Assembly (NCBI GenBank): GCA_021203045.1
Contig: JAJQBY010000118.1
Span: 1 to 42,585, forward strand
Reading direction: 5' to 3'
Source of the DNA: Oscillospiraceae bacterium
Lineage (GTDB): Bacteria; Bacillota; Clostridia; Oscillospirales; Oscillospiraceae
DNA: 42,585 bases
Made by a program: the position numbers and the translations under genes. This document shows positions 7,351-19,423 of this stretch, in pieces (the stretch's first letter is position 1; each line of letters starts with the position of its first letter). Below the pieces are notes generated by a model that had not been told where the DNA came from, searched no databases, and worked only from the letters and a program-made list of their open reading frames with translations.

Positions 7351-8586
7351 TTATGTTCCGATGTACTCCCGCTGCTCGGGGGTCAGGGTATCTATCGCTA
7401 TGCCAAGGGTAGAGAGCTTTTTGCGGGCTACCTCCAGGTCCGTCTCCCGGGGGACGGGAACTACGCCGGGAGCGAGCTTGCCCCGGTTATCGGCCAGATA
7501 GCGGGCGCTCAGAGCCTGGATGGCAAAGCTCATATCCATGATCTCCGCAGGGTGGCCATCCCCGGAAGCCAGGTTCACCAGCCGCCCCTCCGCAATGACG
7601 AACACCGTCCGGCCATTGGGCAGGCGGTAGCCGGTGATATTCTGGCGGGCCTCGTATTTATCCAGCGCATAAGCCTCCAGCGCCTCCATATCCACCTCCA
7701 CATTGAAGTGGCCGGCATTCGTAAGGATAGCGCCGTCCTTCAGCAGGGGAAAATGCTCCCGCCCGATGACCTTGCAGTCCCCGGTAACGGTGCAGAAAAT
7801 ATCTCCCAGCTCCGCAGCCTGGGCCATGGGCATAACCCGGTAGCCGTCCATCACTGCCTCGATGGCCCGGATGGGGTCGGTCTCCGTCACGATGACCCTG
7901 GCCCCCAGGCCGTTGGCCCGCATGGCCACGCCCTTGCCGCACCAGCCGTATCCGGCCACCACCACGTCCTTCCCCGCCACGATCAGGTTCGTGGTGCGCA
8001 TGATGCCGTCCCATACGGACTGGCCGGTGCCGTAGCGGTTGTCGAAAAGGTGCTTGCAGTCCGCCTCGTTCACCATGACGGCGGGAAACCGCAGCGTTCC
8101 GGCCTTTGCCATCTGCTTCAGGCGGATGATGCCGGTGGTGGTCTCCTCACAGGAGCCGATGACGCCGGGGAGCAGCTCCGGGAATTTCTCATGGATGCGG
8201 TGGACCAGATCGCCCCCGTCGTCAATAATGATATTGGGTCCTGCCGCCAGGACCTTGTCGATATTTGCGTCATATTCCTCCGCCGTACAGCCATGGACGG
8301 CATGGACCTCCAGCCCTCCCGCCGCCAGGGCGGCGGCCACGTCGTCCTGCGTGGACAGGGGATTGGAGCCGGTGATGTGCATCTCCGCGCCCCCCTGGGC
8401 AAGCACCCGGCAGAGATAGGCCGTCTTGGCCTCCAGATGGACGGACAGGGCGATCTTCAGCCCGGCAAAGGGCTTATCCCGCTGGAAATCCTCCGCAATA
8501 GCGCTGCAAAGAGGCATATTCCGGGCCACCCAGGCAATCTTCCGCTCTCCGGAGGGGGCCAGTTGTATGTCTCGAATGGTACTCAT
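7351..8586 (-). CDS. ahcY: Adenosylhomocysteinase (S-adenosylhomocysteine hydrolase)
   Basis: This 411-residue cytosolic enzyme splits S-adenosylhomocysteine into adenosine and homocysteine, relieving product inhibition of methyltransferases. Seen: the N-terminal substrate domain (DIQLAPSGERKIAWVARNMP), the hinge-region motif DNRYGTGQSVWDGIMRTTN, the NAD-binding GYGWCGKG fold, and the C-terminal RLVNLASGDGHPAEIMDMSF. It lacks the insert of eukaryotic forms, and its length fits the compact bacterial/archaeal type. Some members of that type prefer the inosyl derivative, which cannot be told apart here. The start at 8586 follows AAGGCGG. It lies 34 bases after metK, so it is expected to share the SAM riboswitch control. 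Confidence 0.95.
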   Translation of the reverse strand: MSTIRDIQLAPSGERKIAWVARNMPLCSAIAEDFQRDKPFAGLKIALSVHLEAKTAYLCRVLAQGGAEMHITGSNPLSTQDDVAAALAAGGLEVHAVHGCTAEEYDANIDKVLAAGPNIIIDDGGDLVHRIHEKFPELLPGVIGSCEETTTGIIRLKQMAKAGTLRFPAVMVNEADCKHLFDNRYGTGQSVWDGIMRTTNLIVAGKDVVVAGYGWCGKGVAMRANGLGARVIVTETDPIRAIEAVMDGYRVMPMAQAAELGDIFCTVTGDCKVIGREHFPLLKDGAILTNAGHFNVEVDMEALEAYALDKYEARQNITGYRLPNGRTVFVIAEGRLVNLASGDGHPAEIMDMSFAIQALSARYLADNRGKLAPGVVPVPRETDLEVARKKLSTLGIAIDTLTPEQREYIGT

Positions 8587-8620
8587 AGTGTTCCGCCTTT
8601 CCGCATAGATTGATGACAGC

Positions 8621-9814
<1,194 letters not shown>

Positions 9815-9874
9815 TATTTGTCTAACTCCTTTTTTTCCTGCGCTTTACACGCAGACCTTGATGATAAAAGCCAT

Positions 9875-9905
9875 AAAAAAAGCGCCGCCGGGAAACCGGC
9901 AGGCA
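9875..9905 (-). terminator. Regulated intrinsic terminator of the metK leader
   Basis: On the minus strand a GC-rich stem (GCCTGCCGG with CCGGCGGCGC) runs straight into seven Ts. It sits between the SAM aptamer and the metK ribosome binding site, the usual expression platform of S-box leaders. Confidence 0.85.
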
Positions 9906-9923
9906 CAGAACAGAGACATGTTC

Positions 9924-10021
9924 CTTATCTTTCGATCTATACCGCCGGATTTGGCACCTTGCGCATGAATGCACAGGTTGCCGGGCTTCACAGGGCCGGT
10001 CCCTCCGCCACTCTCGATAAG
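9924..10021 (-). promoter_or_regulatory. SAM-I (S-box) riboswitch controlling metK
   Basis: On the minus strand the leader reads CTTATC, GAGAGTGG, GGAGGGACCGGCCC, TGAAGCCCGGCAACC, then AAGGTGCCAAATCC, and closes with AAAGATAAGG. These are the conserved S-box elements in order. P1 pairs CTTATC (10021-10016) with GATAAG (9929-9924). When SAM binds, P1 forms and the downstream terminator can fold, stopping transcription of metK and ahcY. Confidence 0.96.
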
Positions 10022-10038
10022 GCTATTGATTTGTAAAC

Positions 10039-10066
10039 ATTTTACCACGCTGCGGCGGAATGTCAA
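10039..10066 (-). promoter_or_regulatory. metK promoter
   Basis: On the minus strand a perfect TTGACA (10066-10061), 16 bases, then TAAAAT (10044-10039). The -35 box forms one arm of an 8-bp inverted repeat (10061-10068 with 10073-10080). The other arm holds a TTGACA pointing towards the divergent VanZ-like gene. Confidence 0.75.
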
Positions 10067-10109
10067 TAGGGATATTGACAAAAACAGCTTTTTAGCGGAA
10101 AATAGGGAC

Positions 10110-10646
10110 ATGGGAAAGACAGCGCGAAAAATCGTTATCGTATTGATGGGGCTGATGATCCTGTTCATCTGGGGCAATTCCATGCTCCCGGCGGACATCT
10201 CCAGCGAGGAGAGCGAGTGGGTCCGGTCTCTTATGGAGCCAATACTGAGCGTCCTGCAAAGCGGACGGATACAGGCGTCTCTGACCCGGATAGCGGACGG
10301 CGTCACGGAGCCAAGGCTGCAGGCCCTGCTGTATAAGGGCATCGCCTGGCTGGACGAACACATCCTGTCCCAGACCGCCTCTTATCTGGTGCGGAAGGCC
10401 GCCCACTTCACGGAATATATGATCCTGGGTGTCCTGATGGGTCTGCTTCTGTCAAAACCAAACGGCGGAGCCCGCTTCTGGTGGCCGGAGATTATGTGCC
10501 TGGCGGTGGCCTCCATCGACGAGACCATCCAGCTCTTTTCAGAGGGCCGGGGCGCGGCGTTCCGGGATGTGATGATAGACCTGTCCGGCGCCACTCTGGG
10601 CGTCATATTGGCCGCCCTCGTTCTTTTTATCCTGCGAAAGCGATAA
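10110..10646 (+). CDS. VanZ-like membrane protein
   Basis: A 178-residue integral membrane protein of the VanZ family, some members of which give low-level teicoplanin resistance while most are of unknown role. Seen: an N-terminal membrane helix (VIVLMGLMILFIWGNSMLP), a polar stretch, then helices with the family motif RKAAHFTEYMILG, the DETIQLFSEGRGAAFRDVMID segment, and a final helix ending in RKR. The ATG at 10110 is chosen because the MGKTARK start immediately precedes the first helix; its ribosome binding site (AGGG) is weak. It is divergent from metK and shares a short intergenic region with it. There is no vancomycin resistance cluster nearby. Confidence 0.85.
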   Translation: MGKTARKIVIVLMGLMILFIWGNSMLPADISSEESEWVRSLMEPILSVLQSGRIQASLTRIADGVTEPRLQALLYKGIAWLDEHILSQTASYLVRKAAHFTEYMILGVLMGLLLSKPNGGARFWWPEIMCLAVASIDETIQLFSEGRGAAFRDVMIDLSGATLGVILAALVLFILRKR

Positions 10647-10673
10647 CGTTTTGAAAAAATCAGCGGAACAGGC

Positions 10674-10702
10674 TTGTCGGAACCATAAATGTGTGATATA
10701 CT
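10674..10702 (+). promoter_or_regulatory. Promoter of the hibernation factor gene
   Basis: TTGTCG (10674-10679), 17 bases, TATACT (10697-10702), 22 bases before the start codon. Confidence 0.65.
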
Positions 10703-10723
10703 TTTCACAGAGGAGGTACTGCC

Positions 10724-11269
10724 ATGACTTTTACATTTACCAGCAAAAAATATGAGGAGTCCGATGAGCTGAAAGCCTACGCGGAAAAGAAGATCGGCAA
10801 GATCGACCGTCTGTTCCGCTCGGAGAGCGAAGCGTCCGTCACCTTCAGCGAGGAACGGGGCCGCTATCTGGCTGAGGTCACGCTCCGCAATAACGGGATG
10901 TACTACCGTGTCAGCGAGACGACCAGCGACATGTTCGCCTCCATCGATTCCGCCGTGGCCGCTATCGAGCGCCAGGTGCGGAAAAACAAGACCCGTCTGG
11001 CCAAGCGCCTGCGGGACGGTGCCTTCGAGCGCACCGCCGCCATCCCCGCTCCGGCGGACGATCAGGATGAGACGGAATATCCCATCATCCGCACCAAGCG
11101 GTTCTCCATGAAGCCCATGTCCCCGGAGGAGGCCATCCTCCAGGTGGACCTGCTGGGCCATGAGTTCTTTGCCTTCCGCAATGAGCAGGACGACGACGCC
11201 TTCGCTGTGGTCTACAAGCGCAAAAACGGCGGCTATGGTCTGATTTCCGACGCGGAGGATGAGGCGTGA
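10724..11269 (+). CDS. hpf: Ribosome hibernation-promoting factor, long form
   Basis: The 181-residue protein binds the 30S subunit and pairs ribosomes into inactive 100S dimers in starved cells. Two parts are visible: an N-terminal S30AE domain (MTFTFTSKKYEESDELKAYA onward, to about residue 100), a charged linker, and the C-terminal dimerisation domain (about 118-175, FSMKPMSPEEAILQVDLLGH). The latter is specific to the long form in Firmicutes. A consensus AGAGGAGG site precedes the ATG. It is monocistronic, with its own promoter and terminator. Confidence 0.95.
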   Translation: MTFTFTSKKYEESDELKAYAEKKIGKIDRLFRSESEASVTFSEERGRYLAEVTLRNNGMYYRVSETTSDMFASIDSAVAAIERQVRKNKTRLAKRLRDGAFERTAAIPAPADDQDETEYPIIRTKRFSMKPMSPEEAILQVDLLGHEFFAFRNEQDDDAFAVVYKRKNGGYGLISDAEDEA

Positions 11270-11302
11270 CCTCCGGCGAGGTCCACCCTTAAACAAACAG
11301 GA

Positions 11303-11337
11303 CAGGCCCTGCGGCGAATGTCGCAGGGCCGTTTTCC
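11303..11337 (+). terminator. Terminator after hpf
   Basis: GGCCCTGCG (11305-11313) pairs perfectly with CGCAGGGCC (11322-11330), followed by GTTTTCCTT. Confidence 0.85.
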
Positions 11338-11457
11338 TTGCAGTGCCCTGCCGTCTCACACATAAGAAATACTTATTCTATTTTTCAAAAAATCCACATA
11401 TATTCTCTCCCTGTCCGGTCTTCTACTGGAGAATGTGCTGTTTTTCACTCTGGTGGC

Positions 11458-11486
11458 TTGAAATGGGAGAGAGAATCCTTTATAAT
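11458..11486 (+). promoter_or_regulatory. Strong promoter of the pyrG-led operon
   Basis: TTGAAA (11458-11463), 17 bases, perfect TATAAT (11481-11486). The expected RNA start is about 11492-11495, some 165 bases before pyrG, leaving a long leader. The 120 bases upstream of this promoter (11338-11457) show no gene. Confidence 0.8.
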
Positions 11487-11493
11487 AAGTGCG

Positions 11494-11593
11494 CAAGGTT
11501 TGGTGCTACGGGTTCTGGCAGACACAAGCCAATACAACAGCATACAAGATCAGACCTTGAGCATGGGGCTCCCCATCGCCCAGGGGCTTTTTT
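11494..11593 (+). ncRNA. Structured leader RNA upstream of pyrG (unassigned)
   Basis: The transcript's 5' end can fold into nested stems. CAAGGTTTG (11494-11502) pairs with CAGACCTTG (11551-11559) over nine pairs, one of them G-T. Inside it TGCT (11504-11507) pairs with AGCA (11539-11542), and TGGC (11516-11519) with GCCA (11528-11531). Next come ATGGGG/CCCCAT (11563-11576), a GGGG at 11583-11586 that could compete for the same CCCC, and six Ts (11588-11593). This looks like an aptamer or attenuator followed by a terminator. It matches no riboswitch class I know, and the last stem is short. Confidence 0.45.
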
Positions 11594-11656
11594 CTTGCCA
11601 AACCGCTGAAAATCCCTTCCCCAGCAGACAAACGGAGAAAGATCGAGGTTCAAAGC

Positions 11657-13273
11657 ATGACAAAGTATATTTTCGTGACCGGCGGCGTCGTTTCCGGCCT
11701 TGGCAAGGGCATCACCGCCGCATCTCTGGGACGGCTTTTGAAATCCCGGGGACTGAAGGTCGCCGCCCAGAAGCTGGACCCTTACATAAACGTAGACCCC
11801 GGTACCATGAGCCCCTACCAGCACGGAGAGGTCTATGTCACCGAGGACGGCGCGGAGACAGACCTTGACCTGGGTCACTATGAGCGCTTCATCGACGAGG
11901 ATCTGAACAAATACTCGAACCTGACCACCGGCAAGGTGTACTGGAACGTGCTGAACAAGGAGCGCCGGGGAGAATACCTGGGCAGCACCGTGCAGATCAT
12001 CCCCCATATCACCAACGAGATCAAGACCTTTATATATAACGTGGGCAAAAAGACCAACGCCGACGTGGTCATCACGGAGATCGGCGGCACCACCGGCGAT
12101 ATCGAGAGCCAGCCCTTCCTGGAGGCCATCCGCCAGGTGGGCCATGAGGTGGGTCCTCACAACGCCCTGTTCATCCACGTCACCCTCGTCCCCTTCCTCC
12201 ACGGCAGCGACGAGCACAAGACCAAGCCCACCCAGCACTCCGTCAAGGAGCTGCAGGGCATGGGCATCGCCCCGGATATCATCGTCCTGCGCAGCGACGT
12301 ACCCATCAAGGACGACGGCATCTTCCGCAAGATCGCCATGTTCTGCAACGTAAAGCCGGAGTGCGTCATCGAGAACCTGACCATCCCCGTACTGTATGAA
12401 GCCCCGCTCATGCTGGAGCGCAGCGACTTTTCCGGCATCGTGTGCCGGGAACTGGGCATGTGGACAAAGGCCCCGGATCTGAGCGAGTGGCAGGCCATGG
12501 TAGACAGCATCCACAGTCTGTCCCACACCGTTTCCATCGCCCTGGTGGGCAAATACGTCCAGCTTCACGACGCGTATCTCTCCGTGTCCGAGGCGCTCAA
12601 GCACGCGGGCTACACCAAAGGCACCAGCATCGACATCCGCTGGATAGACTCCGAGACCGTCACCCCGGAAGCGGCAGACAGCCTGTTTTCCGGCGTGGAC
12701 GGCATCCTGGTCCCCGGCGGCTTCGGCAACCGTGGCATCGAGGGAAAGATTCTGGCCGCCCAATACGCCCGGGAGCACAACATCCCCTATCTGGGCCTGT
12801 GTCTGGGCATGCAGATCGCGGTGATCGAATTCGCCCGGCACGTGGCCGGCATGGAGGGAGCTAACTCCAGGGAATTCGACGAATACGCCCCCTACCGGGT
12901 CATCGACTTCATGCCCGGTCAGAACGATGAGATCGACAAGGGCGGCACCCTTCGCCTGGGCGCCTATCCCTGCCACATCAAGCCCGGCACCGTGATGGAA
13001 AAATGCTATGGCACACTGGAAATATCTGAGCGTCACCGGCATAGATATGAATTCAACAACGACTACCGCCAGCGCCTGGAGGATGCAGGCCTTGTGATCA
13101 GCGGCCTGTCCCCGGACGGCCGTCTGGTAGAGACCGTGGAGGTCGCCGGCCATCCCTTCTTCGTCGGCGTGCAGTATCATCCGGAGTTCAAGAGCCGTCC
13201 CAACCGGGCTCATCCCCTGTTCGTGGGCTTCGTCTCGGCCGCTCTGGACAATTCCCCTGAGCGAAAGGAGTAA
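11657..13273 (+). CDS. pyrG: CTP synthase
   Basis: The 538-residue enzyme aminates UTP to CTP using ATP and glutamine. The N-terminal synthase domain begins [20 protein letters not shown] with the P-loop. The C-terminal class I glutaminase domain (from about 290) has the nucleophile loop LGLCLGMQ and the [12 protein letters not shown] histidine/glutamate motif. Length and order are standard. The start at 11657 is set by the conserved N-terminus; a GGAGAAAGATCGAGG stretch lies upstream. It heads a long co-directional block, with glmS only 5 bases downstream. Confidence 0.98.
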   Translation: MTKYIFVTGGVVSGLGKGITAASLGRLLKSRGLKVAAQKLDPYINVDPGTMSPYQHGEVYVTEDGAETDLDLGHYERFIDEDLNKYSNLTTGKVYWNVLNKERRGEYLGSTVQIIPHITNEIKTFIYNVGKKTNADVVITEIGGTTGDIESQPFLEAIRQVGHEVGPHNALFIHVTLVPFLHGSDEHKTKPTQHSVKELQGMGIAPDIIVLRSDVPIKDDGIFRKIAMFCNVKPECVIENLTIPVLYEAPLMLERSDFSGIVCRELGMWTKAPDLSEWQAMVDSIHSLSHTVSIALVGKYVQLHDAYLSVSEALKHAGYTKGTSIDIRWIDSETVTPEAADSLFSGVDGILVPGGFGNRGIEGKILAAQYAREHNIPYLGLCLGMQIAVIEFARHVAGMEGANSREFDEYAPYRVIDFMPGQNDEIDKGGTLRLGAYPCHIKPGTVMEKCYGTLEISERHRHRYEFNNDYRQRLEDAGLVISGLSPDGRLVETVEVAGHPFFVGVQYHPEFKSRPNRAHPLFVGFVSAALDNSPERKE

Positions 13274-13278
13274 TTTCC

Positions 13279-15117
<1,839 letters not shown>

Positions 15118-15127
15118 ATATCATATT

Positions 15128-16561
15128 ATGAAAAAAGAAATTTATGAAAATCCCCTGTGCGCCCGGTACGCCTCCCGCACCATGCAGCACATCTTCTCCC
15201 CCGACTTCAAGTTCTCCACCTGGCGCCGCCTATGGATTGCCCTGGCGGAGAGCGAGCAGGAGCTGGGCCTGCCCATCACAGATGAGCAGATAGAGGAAAT
15301 GAAGGCCCATGTGGACGACATCGACTACGACAAGGCCGCGGAGTATGAAAGCCGCCTGCGCCATGACGTAATGGCCCACATCCGCACCTATGGGGACCTG
15401 TGCCCCAAGGCAAAGCCCATCATCCATCTGGGCGCCACCTCCTGCTATGTGGGGGACAACACGGATATCATCCAGCTCCGGGAGGGGCTTATCCAGATCC
15501 GGAAGCTGCTGGTGAACGCCATCGACGCCCTGGCTGCCTTCGCCCGGACAAACAAGGACGTCCCCACCCTGGCCTATACCCATTATCAGGCCGCCCAGCC
15601 CACCACCGTGGGAAAGCGGGCCTGCCTGTGGCTCCAGGATCTGCTGATGGACCTGGACCGGCTGGAATTTGAGCTCGATCACCTGCGGCTGCTGGGCTGC
15701 AAGGGCACCACCGGCACCGGGGCCAGCTTTCTGGAGCTTTTCGGCGGCGACGGGAACAAGGTCGTAGCCCTGGAGGAGAAGATCGCCGCAAAAATGGGCT
15801 TTTCCGCCTGCATGCCCGTATCCGGTCAGACCTATTCCCGCAAGGTGGACGCTTATGTGCTGAACGTTCTGGCGGATATCGCCCAGAGCATGTGCAAAAT
15901 GGCCACCGATCTGCGGCTGCTGGCCCATATGAAGGAATTCGACGAGCCCTTTGAGGCCGAGCAGGTCGGCTCCTCCGCCATGGCCTATAAGCGCAATCCC
16001 ATGCGTTGTGAGCGGGTATGCTCCCTGTCCCGGTATGTGATAAACGCCGTGCGGAACACGGCGGACACCGCCTCCTCCCAGTGGCTGGAGCGGACGCTGG
16101 ACGATTCCGCCAACCGGCGGATAACCCTGCCGGAGGCGTTCCTTGCCACGGACGGGGCTCTGACCCTGATCATCAATGTCATCCGGGGCGGCCGGATATA
16201 TCCCAAGGTAATGGAAAAGCACCTGAACGAGGAAATGCCCTTCATGGCTACGGAGAACATCCTGATGCACGCTGTCACCCAGGGGGGCGACCGGCAGGAG
16301 CTGCACGAGGCCATCCGCCAGCACTCCCAGGCCGCCGCCGCCAAGGTAAAGCTGGAGGGCGGCGAGAACGACCTGCTGGAGCGGCTGTTGGCCGACCCGG
16401 CCTTCCACCTGACCCGGGAGGATCTGGAGACCGTGCTGGACGTGCGGAAATTCGTGGGCCTGGCCCCGGAGCAGGCCCAGGCCTTCCTCGACCAATACGC
16501 AGAGCCCGTTCTGAGGCGCTATGCCGATGACCTGGGCATCCAGGCCACCACCAATGTGTAA
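15128..16561 (+). CDS. purB: Adenylosuccinate lyase
   Basis: The 477-residue enzyme catalyses two purine steps: SAICAR to AICAR and adenylosuccinate to AMP. The fumarase/aspartase superfamily signature is seen as GSSAMAYKRNPMRCERVCSL, along with HLGATSCYVGDNTDI and the THYQAAQPTTVGKR region. Length is typical of the larger purB group. It is 10 bases after glmS with GTGGAG overlapping the glmS end. It sits directly before purA, so both AMP-forming steps are coupled. Confidence 0.97.
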   Translation: MKKEIYENPLCARYASRTMQHIFSPDFKFSTWRRLWIALAESEQELGLPITDEQIEEMKAHVDDIDYDKAAEYESRLRHDVMAHIRTYGDLCPKAKPIIHLGATSCYVGDNTDIIQLREGLIQIRKLLVNAIDALAAFARTNKDVPTLAYTHYQAAQPTTVGKRACLWLQDLLMDLDRLEFELDHLRLLGCKGTTGTGASFLELFGGDGNKVVALEEKIAAKMGFSACMPVSGQTYSRKVDAYVLNVLADIAQSMCKMATDLRLLAHMKEFDEPFEAEQVGSSAMAYKRNPMRCERVCSLSRYVINAVRNTADTASSQWLERTLDDSANRRITLPEAFLATDGALTLIINVIRGGRIYPKVMEKHLNEEMPFMATENILMHAVTQGGDRQELHEAIRQHSQAAAAKVKLEGGENDLLERLLADPAFHLTREDLETVLDVRKFVGLAPEQAQAFLDQYAEPVLRRYADDLGIQATTNV

Positions 16562-16604
16562 ATTTTTTCCCACACGGGAAATTTTATAAGGAGAGACACA
16601 CAAA

Positions 16605-17879
16605 ATGATTACAGCAGTCGTCGGAATCAACTGGGGCGATGAGGGCAAGGGCCGCATGGTGGACCTGCTCAGCAGCCAGTATGACATCGTATCCCGCTAC
16701 CAGGGCGGCAACAACGCCGGCCATACCGTAGTCAATGAGCGGGGCAAATTCATTTTGAATCTGCTGCCCTCCGGCATCCTGCGGCCGGAGACCGTGAACG
16801 TCATGGGCCCCGGCATGGTCATCGACCTGGAGCACCTGGCCGGGGAGACCGCCTCCCTGCGGGAAAAGGGGGTGGAGGTCGGCCCCGATAACCTGAAGAT
16901 CAGCGACCGGGCCACCATTTGCCTGCCCTATCACAAGCTGCTGGACGGTCTGGAGGAAGACCGCATGGGGGACAAAAAGCAGGGCTCTACCCGCCGGGGC
17001 ATCGGCCCGGTGTATTCCGACAAATACATGCGCAAGTCCGTCCGCGTGGGCGACCTGCTGTTCCCGGAGATTTTGAAGGAGCGGCTGGGGGACATCGTGG
17101 AATGGAAGAACCTGACCGTGGCCGGAGGCTATGGTCACGAGCCTCTCAGCGCCACTGAGCTTTACGACTGGCTGATGCGTTACGGCGAGCCGATCGTGGA
17201 TAATATCTGCAACACAACGGACTATCTGACCCGGGCGGACGAGGCGGGTAAGTCTATCCTGCTGGAGGCCCAGCTGGGCGCCCTGCGGGATCTGGACTTC
17301 GGTATCTTCCCCTATACCTCCTCCTCCTGCACGCTGGCGGCCTATGCGCCCCTGGGGGCGGGCATCCCGGCCAAGCGGCTGGACAATATCGTGGGCATCA
17401 TGAAGGCCTATTCCTCCTGCGTGGGCGGCGGCCCCTTCGTGTGCGAATTCTTCGGCGACCAGGCCTATGAGCTGCGGGAGGCCGGCGGCGAATACGGCGC
17501 GGCCACCGGACGGCCCCGCCGGGTAGGCGGCTTCGACGTGCCCGCCTCCCGCTACGGCGTGCAGCTCCAGGGCGCTACAGAGCTTGCCCTGACAAAGCTG
17601 GACGTGCTGTCCGGACTGGAAAAGATCCCCGTCTGCACCGCCTATGAGCTGGACGGCCAGCGCATCGACGCCTTCCCCCTGGAGCCGGTGCTGGAAAAAT
17701 GCACCCCTGTCTATGAATATATGGAGGGCTTCTCCGGGGATATCACCGGCTGCCGGAACTTCTCCGATCTGCCCATGGCGGCCCAGAAATACGTCCGCTA
17801 CCTGGAGGAGGCCGTAGGCTGCAAGATCGGCTACGTCTCCGTTGGCGCGGACAGAGATCAGTACATCCGTATGAGCTGA
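16605..17879 (+). CDS. purA: Adenylosuccinate synthetase
   Basis: The 424-residue enzyme joins IMP and aspartate using GTP, the first committed step to AMP. Motifs: the N-terminal GINWGDEGKGRMVDLL P-loop, QGGNNAGHTV with the catalytic histidine, GTTxGIGP-type STRRGIGPVYSDK, and RRVGGFD near residue 305. The ATG at 16605 follows AAGGAGAG. It lies 43 bases after purB. Confidence 0.97.
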   Translation: MITAVVGINWGDEGKGRMVDLLSSQYDIVSRYQGGNNAGHTVVNERGKFILNLLPSGILRPETVNVMGPGMVIDLEHLAGETASLREKGVEVGPDNLKISDRATICLPYHKLLDGLEEDRMGDKKQGSTRRGIGPVYSDKYMRKSVRVGDLLFPEILKERLGDIVEWKNLTVAGGYGHEPLSATELYDWLMRYGEPIVDNICNTTDYLTRADEAGKSILLEAQLGALRDLDFGIFPYTSSSCTLAAYAPLGAGIPAKRLDNIVGIMKAYSSCVGGGPFVCEFFGDQAYELREAGGEYGAATGRPRRVGGFDVPASRYGVQLQGATELALTKLDVLSGLEKIPVCTAYELDGQRIDAFPLEPVLEKCTPVYEYMEGFSGDITGCRNFSDLPMAAQKYVRYLEEAVGCKIGYVSVGADRDQYIRMS

Positions 17880-17930
17880 TATAACCGCTCTTACAACAAA
17901 TCAAATCCATAACGCAAGGAGGAAACTGCA

Positions 17931-18659
17931 ATGCGGGACTATGAAAAGGAATTTGAAAGCCGGATATCCTTTGTAAAGGATCTGCTGGCAAAAAGCGGTG
18001 CAAAGGGCATCGTTTACGGCAACAGCGGCGGCAAGGACTCCGCCCTCGTGGGCATCATCTGTAAGGCCGCCTGCGATAATACGGTGGGCATCCTTATGCC
18101 CTGCGTATCCCAGCGCAATTTCAGCATCGACCTGGCCGACGGCAAGGAGGTCGCTGAAAAATTCAACATCGAGACCCGCATGGTAGATCTGACTCCCCTG
18201 CGTGAGCAGGCGGTGAAAAGCCTGGAGACCATCACCGATCTGACCCCCGCCGCCATCGCCAACATTGCCCCCCGCCTGCGCATGACCACCCTCTATGCCG
18301 TGGCCGGGGCAGAGGGCCGCCTGGTGGCCGGCACCGGCAACGCCAGCGAGGCATATATGGGCTACTTCACCAAATGGGGGGACGGAGCCTACGACTTCAA
18401 CCCCATCGCCGACCTGACCGTTACGGAGATCTTTGAATTTCTGGCCTATCTGGACGCGCCTATGTCCGTGCGGACAAAGGCCCCCTCCGCCGGTCTTTTC
18501 GAGGGCCAGACGGACGAGAGCGAAATGGGCATCTCCTACGCTAAAATAGACCAGTATCTCCTGACCGGCACGGCCACGGAGGAGGACAAAAAGATACTCG
18601 ACCGCTTCCACAATGCCAGCGAGCACAAGCGCGTCCCCCAGGTTGTATACGGCGCATGA
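17931..18659 (+). CDS. nadE: Ammonia-dependent NAD synthetase
   Basis: The 242-residue enzyme turns nicotinate adenine dinucleotide into NAD using ATP and ammonia. The pyrophosphatase P-loop NSGGKDSALVG (about 31-41) and the GTGNASEAYMGYFTKWGDGA substrate region are clear. There is no glutaminase (nitrilase) domain, so it must use free ammonia or a separate donor. AAGGAGG precedes the ATG. Its stop overlaps the start of the fumarase alpha gene by 4 bases (ATGA). Confidence 0.96.
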   Translation: MRDYEKEFESRISFVKDLLAKSGAKGIVYGNSGGKDSALVGIICKAACDNTVGILMPCVSQRNFSIDLADGKEVAEKFNIETRMVDLTPLREQAVKSLETITDLTPAAIANIAPRLRMTTLYAVAGAEGRLVAGTGNASEAYMGYFTKWGDGAYDFNPIADLTVTEIFEFLAYLDAPMSVRTKAPSAGLFEGQTDESEMGISYAKIDQYLLTGTATEEDKKILDRFHNASEHKRVPQVVYGA

Positions 18660-19423
18660 GCATGACGGAGATCACCGCCGCCCGGATAACGGATACCGTG
18701 GAGCGGCTGTATGTAGAGGCCTGCCTCCATCTGCCGGAGCCTGTGAAGCAGCGACTGTATGACTTTGGAAACCCCTATATCATCGAAAATTTTGAGAAAA
18801 ACGGCATCATCCCCCTGTGCCAGGATACAGGGCTTGCCGCCGTGTATCTGGAGGTCGGCCAGGAGGTACACATCTCCGGCTCCATCCAGAGCTCGGTGGA
18901 CGAGGGCGTCCGCCGCGCGGTGAAGGTCGGATACCTGCGGGCCTCCATCGTCTCCGACCCTCTGCGGCGAGAAAACACGGGAGACAACACCCCCGCCCTG
19001 GTATATATGGACCTGGTGCCGGGGAACACCCTGAAGATCACCGTGGCCCCCCGGGGCTTCGGATGCGAAAACAAGGCCCGGGTCTCCATGCTGGCTCCGG
19101 CGGACGGACTGGAGGGCGTGAAGCGCTTCGTGCTGGAAACCGCCCGCCTGGCCGTGCCGGACGCCTGCCCCCCGGTGATGATCGGCGTCGGCATCGGTGC
19201 CAGCTTCGACCGGGTAGCCTATCTATCCAAAAAGGCTGTGCTGCGCATGGAGCCGAACCCCGACCCCTATTATGCCGCCCTGGAGCAGGAGCTTTACGAG
19301 CAGGTGAAGAAATTCTCCATCGGCGTGAACATCATCCAGGCTCCCACTCATATCGCCGGTCTGCCCTGCGCTGTCAGCGTAGGGTGCCACAGCCTGCGCT
19401 ACGCATCGGAGGTGCTGCAATGA
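18656..19423 (+). CDS. Fumarate hydratase, class I, alpha subunit
   Basis: A 255-residue subunit of the two-part 4Fe-4S fumarase that interconverts fumarate and malate. The conserved IIPLCQDTGLA, MIGVGIGASFD and C-terminal AVSVGCHSLRYA segments are visible. Candidate iron-sulfur ligands are C55, C171 and C244 (or C238). It is slightly shorter than many alpha subunits, which run to about 280. An L-tartrate dehydratase alpha subunit is the main alternative, but the malic enzyme in the same block favours fumarase. ATG overlaps the nadE stop; the MSMTE start has a second ATG two codons later. Confidence 0.9.
   Translation: MSMTEITAARITDTVERLYVEACLHLPEPVKQRLYDFGNPYIIENFEKNGIIPLCQDTGLAAVYLEVGQEVHISGSIQSSVDEGVRRAVKVGYLRASIVSDPLRRENTGDNTPALVYMDLVPGNTLKITVAPRGFGCENKARVSMLAPADGLEGVKRFVLETARLAVPDACPPVMIGVGIGASFDRVAYLSKKAVLRMEPNPDPYYAALEQELYEQVKKFSIGVNIIQAPTHIAGLPCAVSVGCHSLRYASEVLQ

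Noticed and set aside
11494-11657. Classical pyrG reiterative-transcription attenuator or a purine riboswitch
   Set aside because: The predicted start lacks GGG, the terminator arm does not match, and the purine aptamer core (ATATGG...GTCTCTACC) is absent.
11480-13213. Long minus-strand open frame opposite pyrG (and similar ones opposite glmS, purB, ahcY and metK)
   Set aside because: Antisense to unmistakable conserved enzymes; low-complexity His/Gly/Val composition and no start signals.
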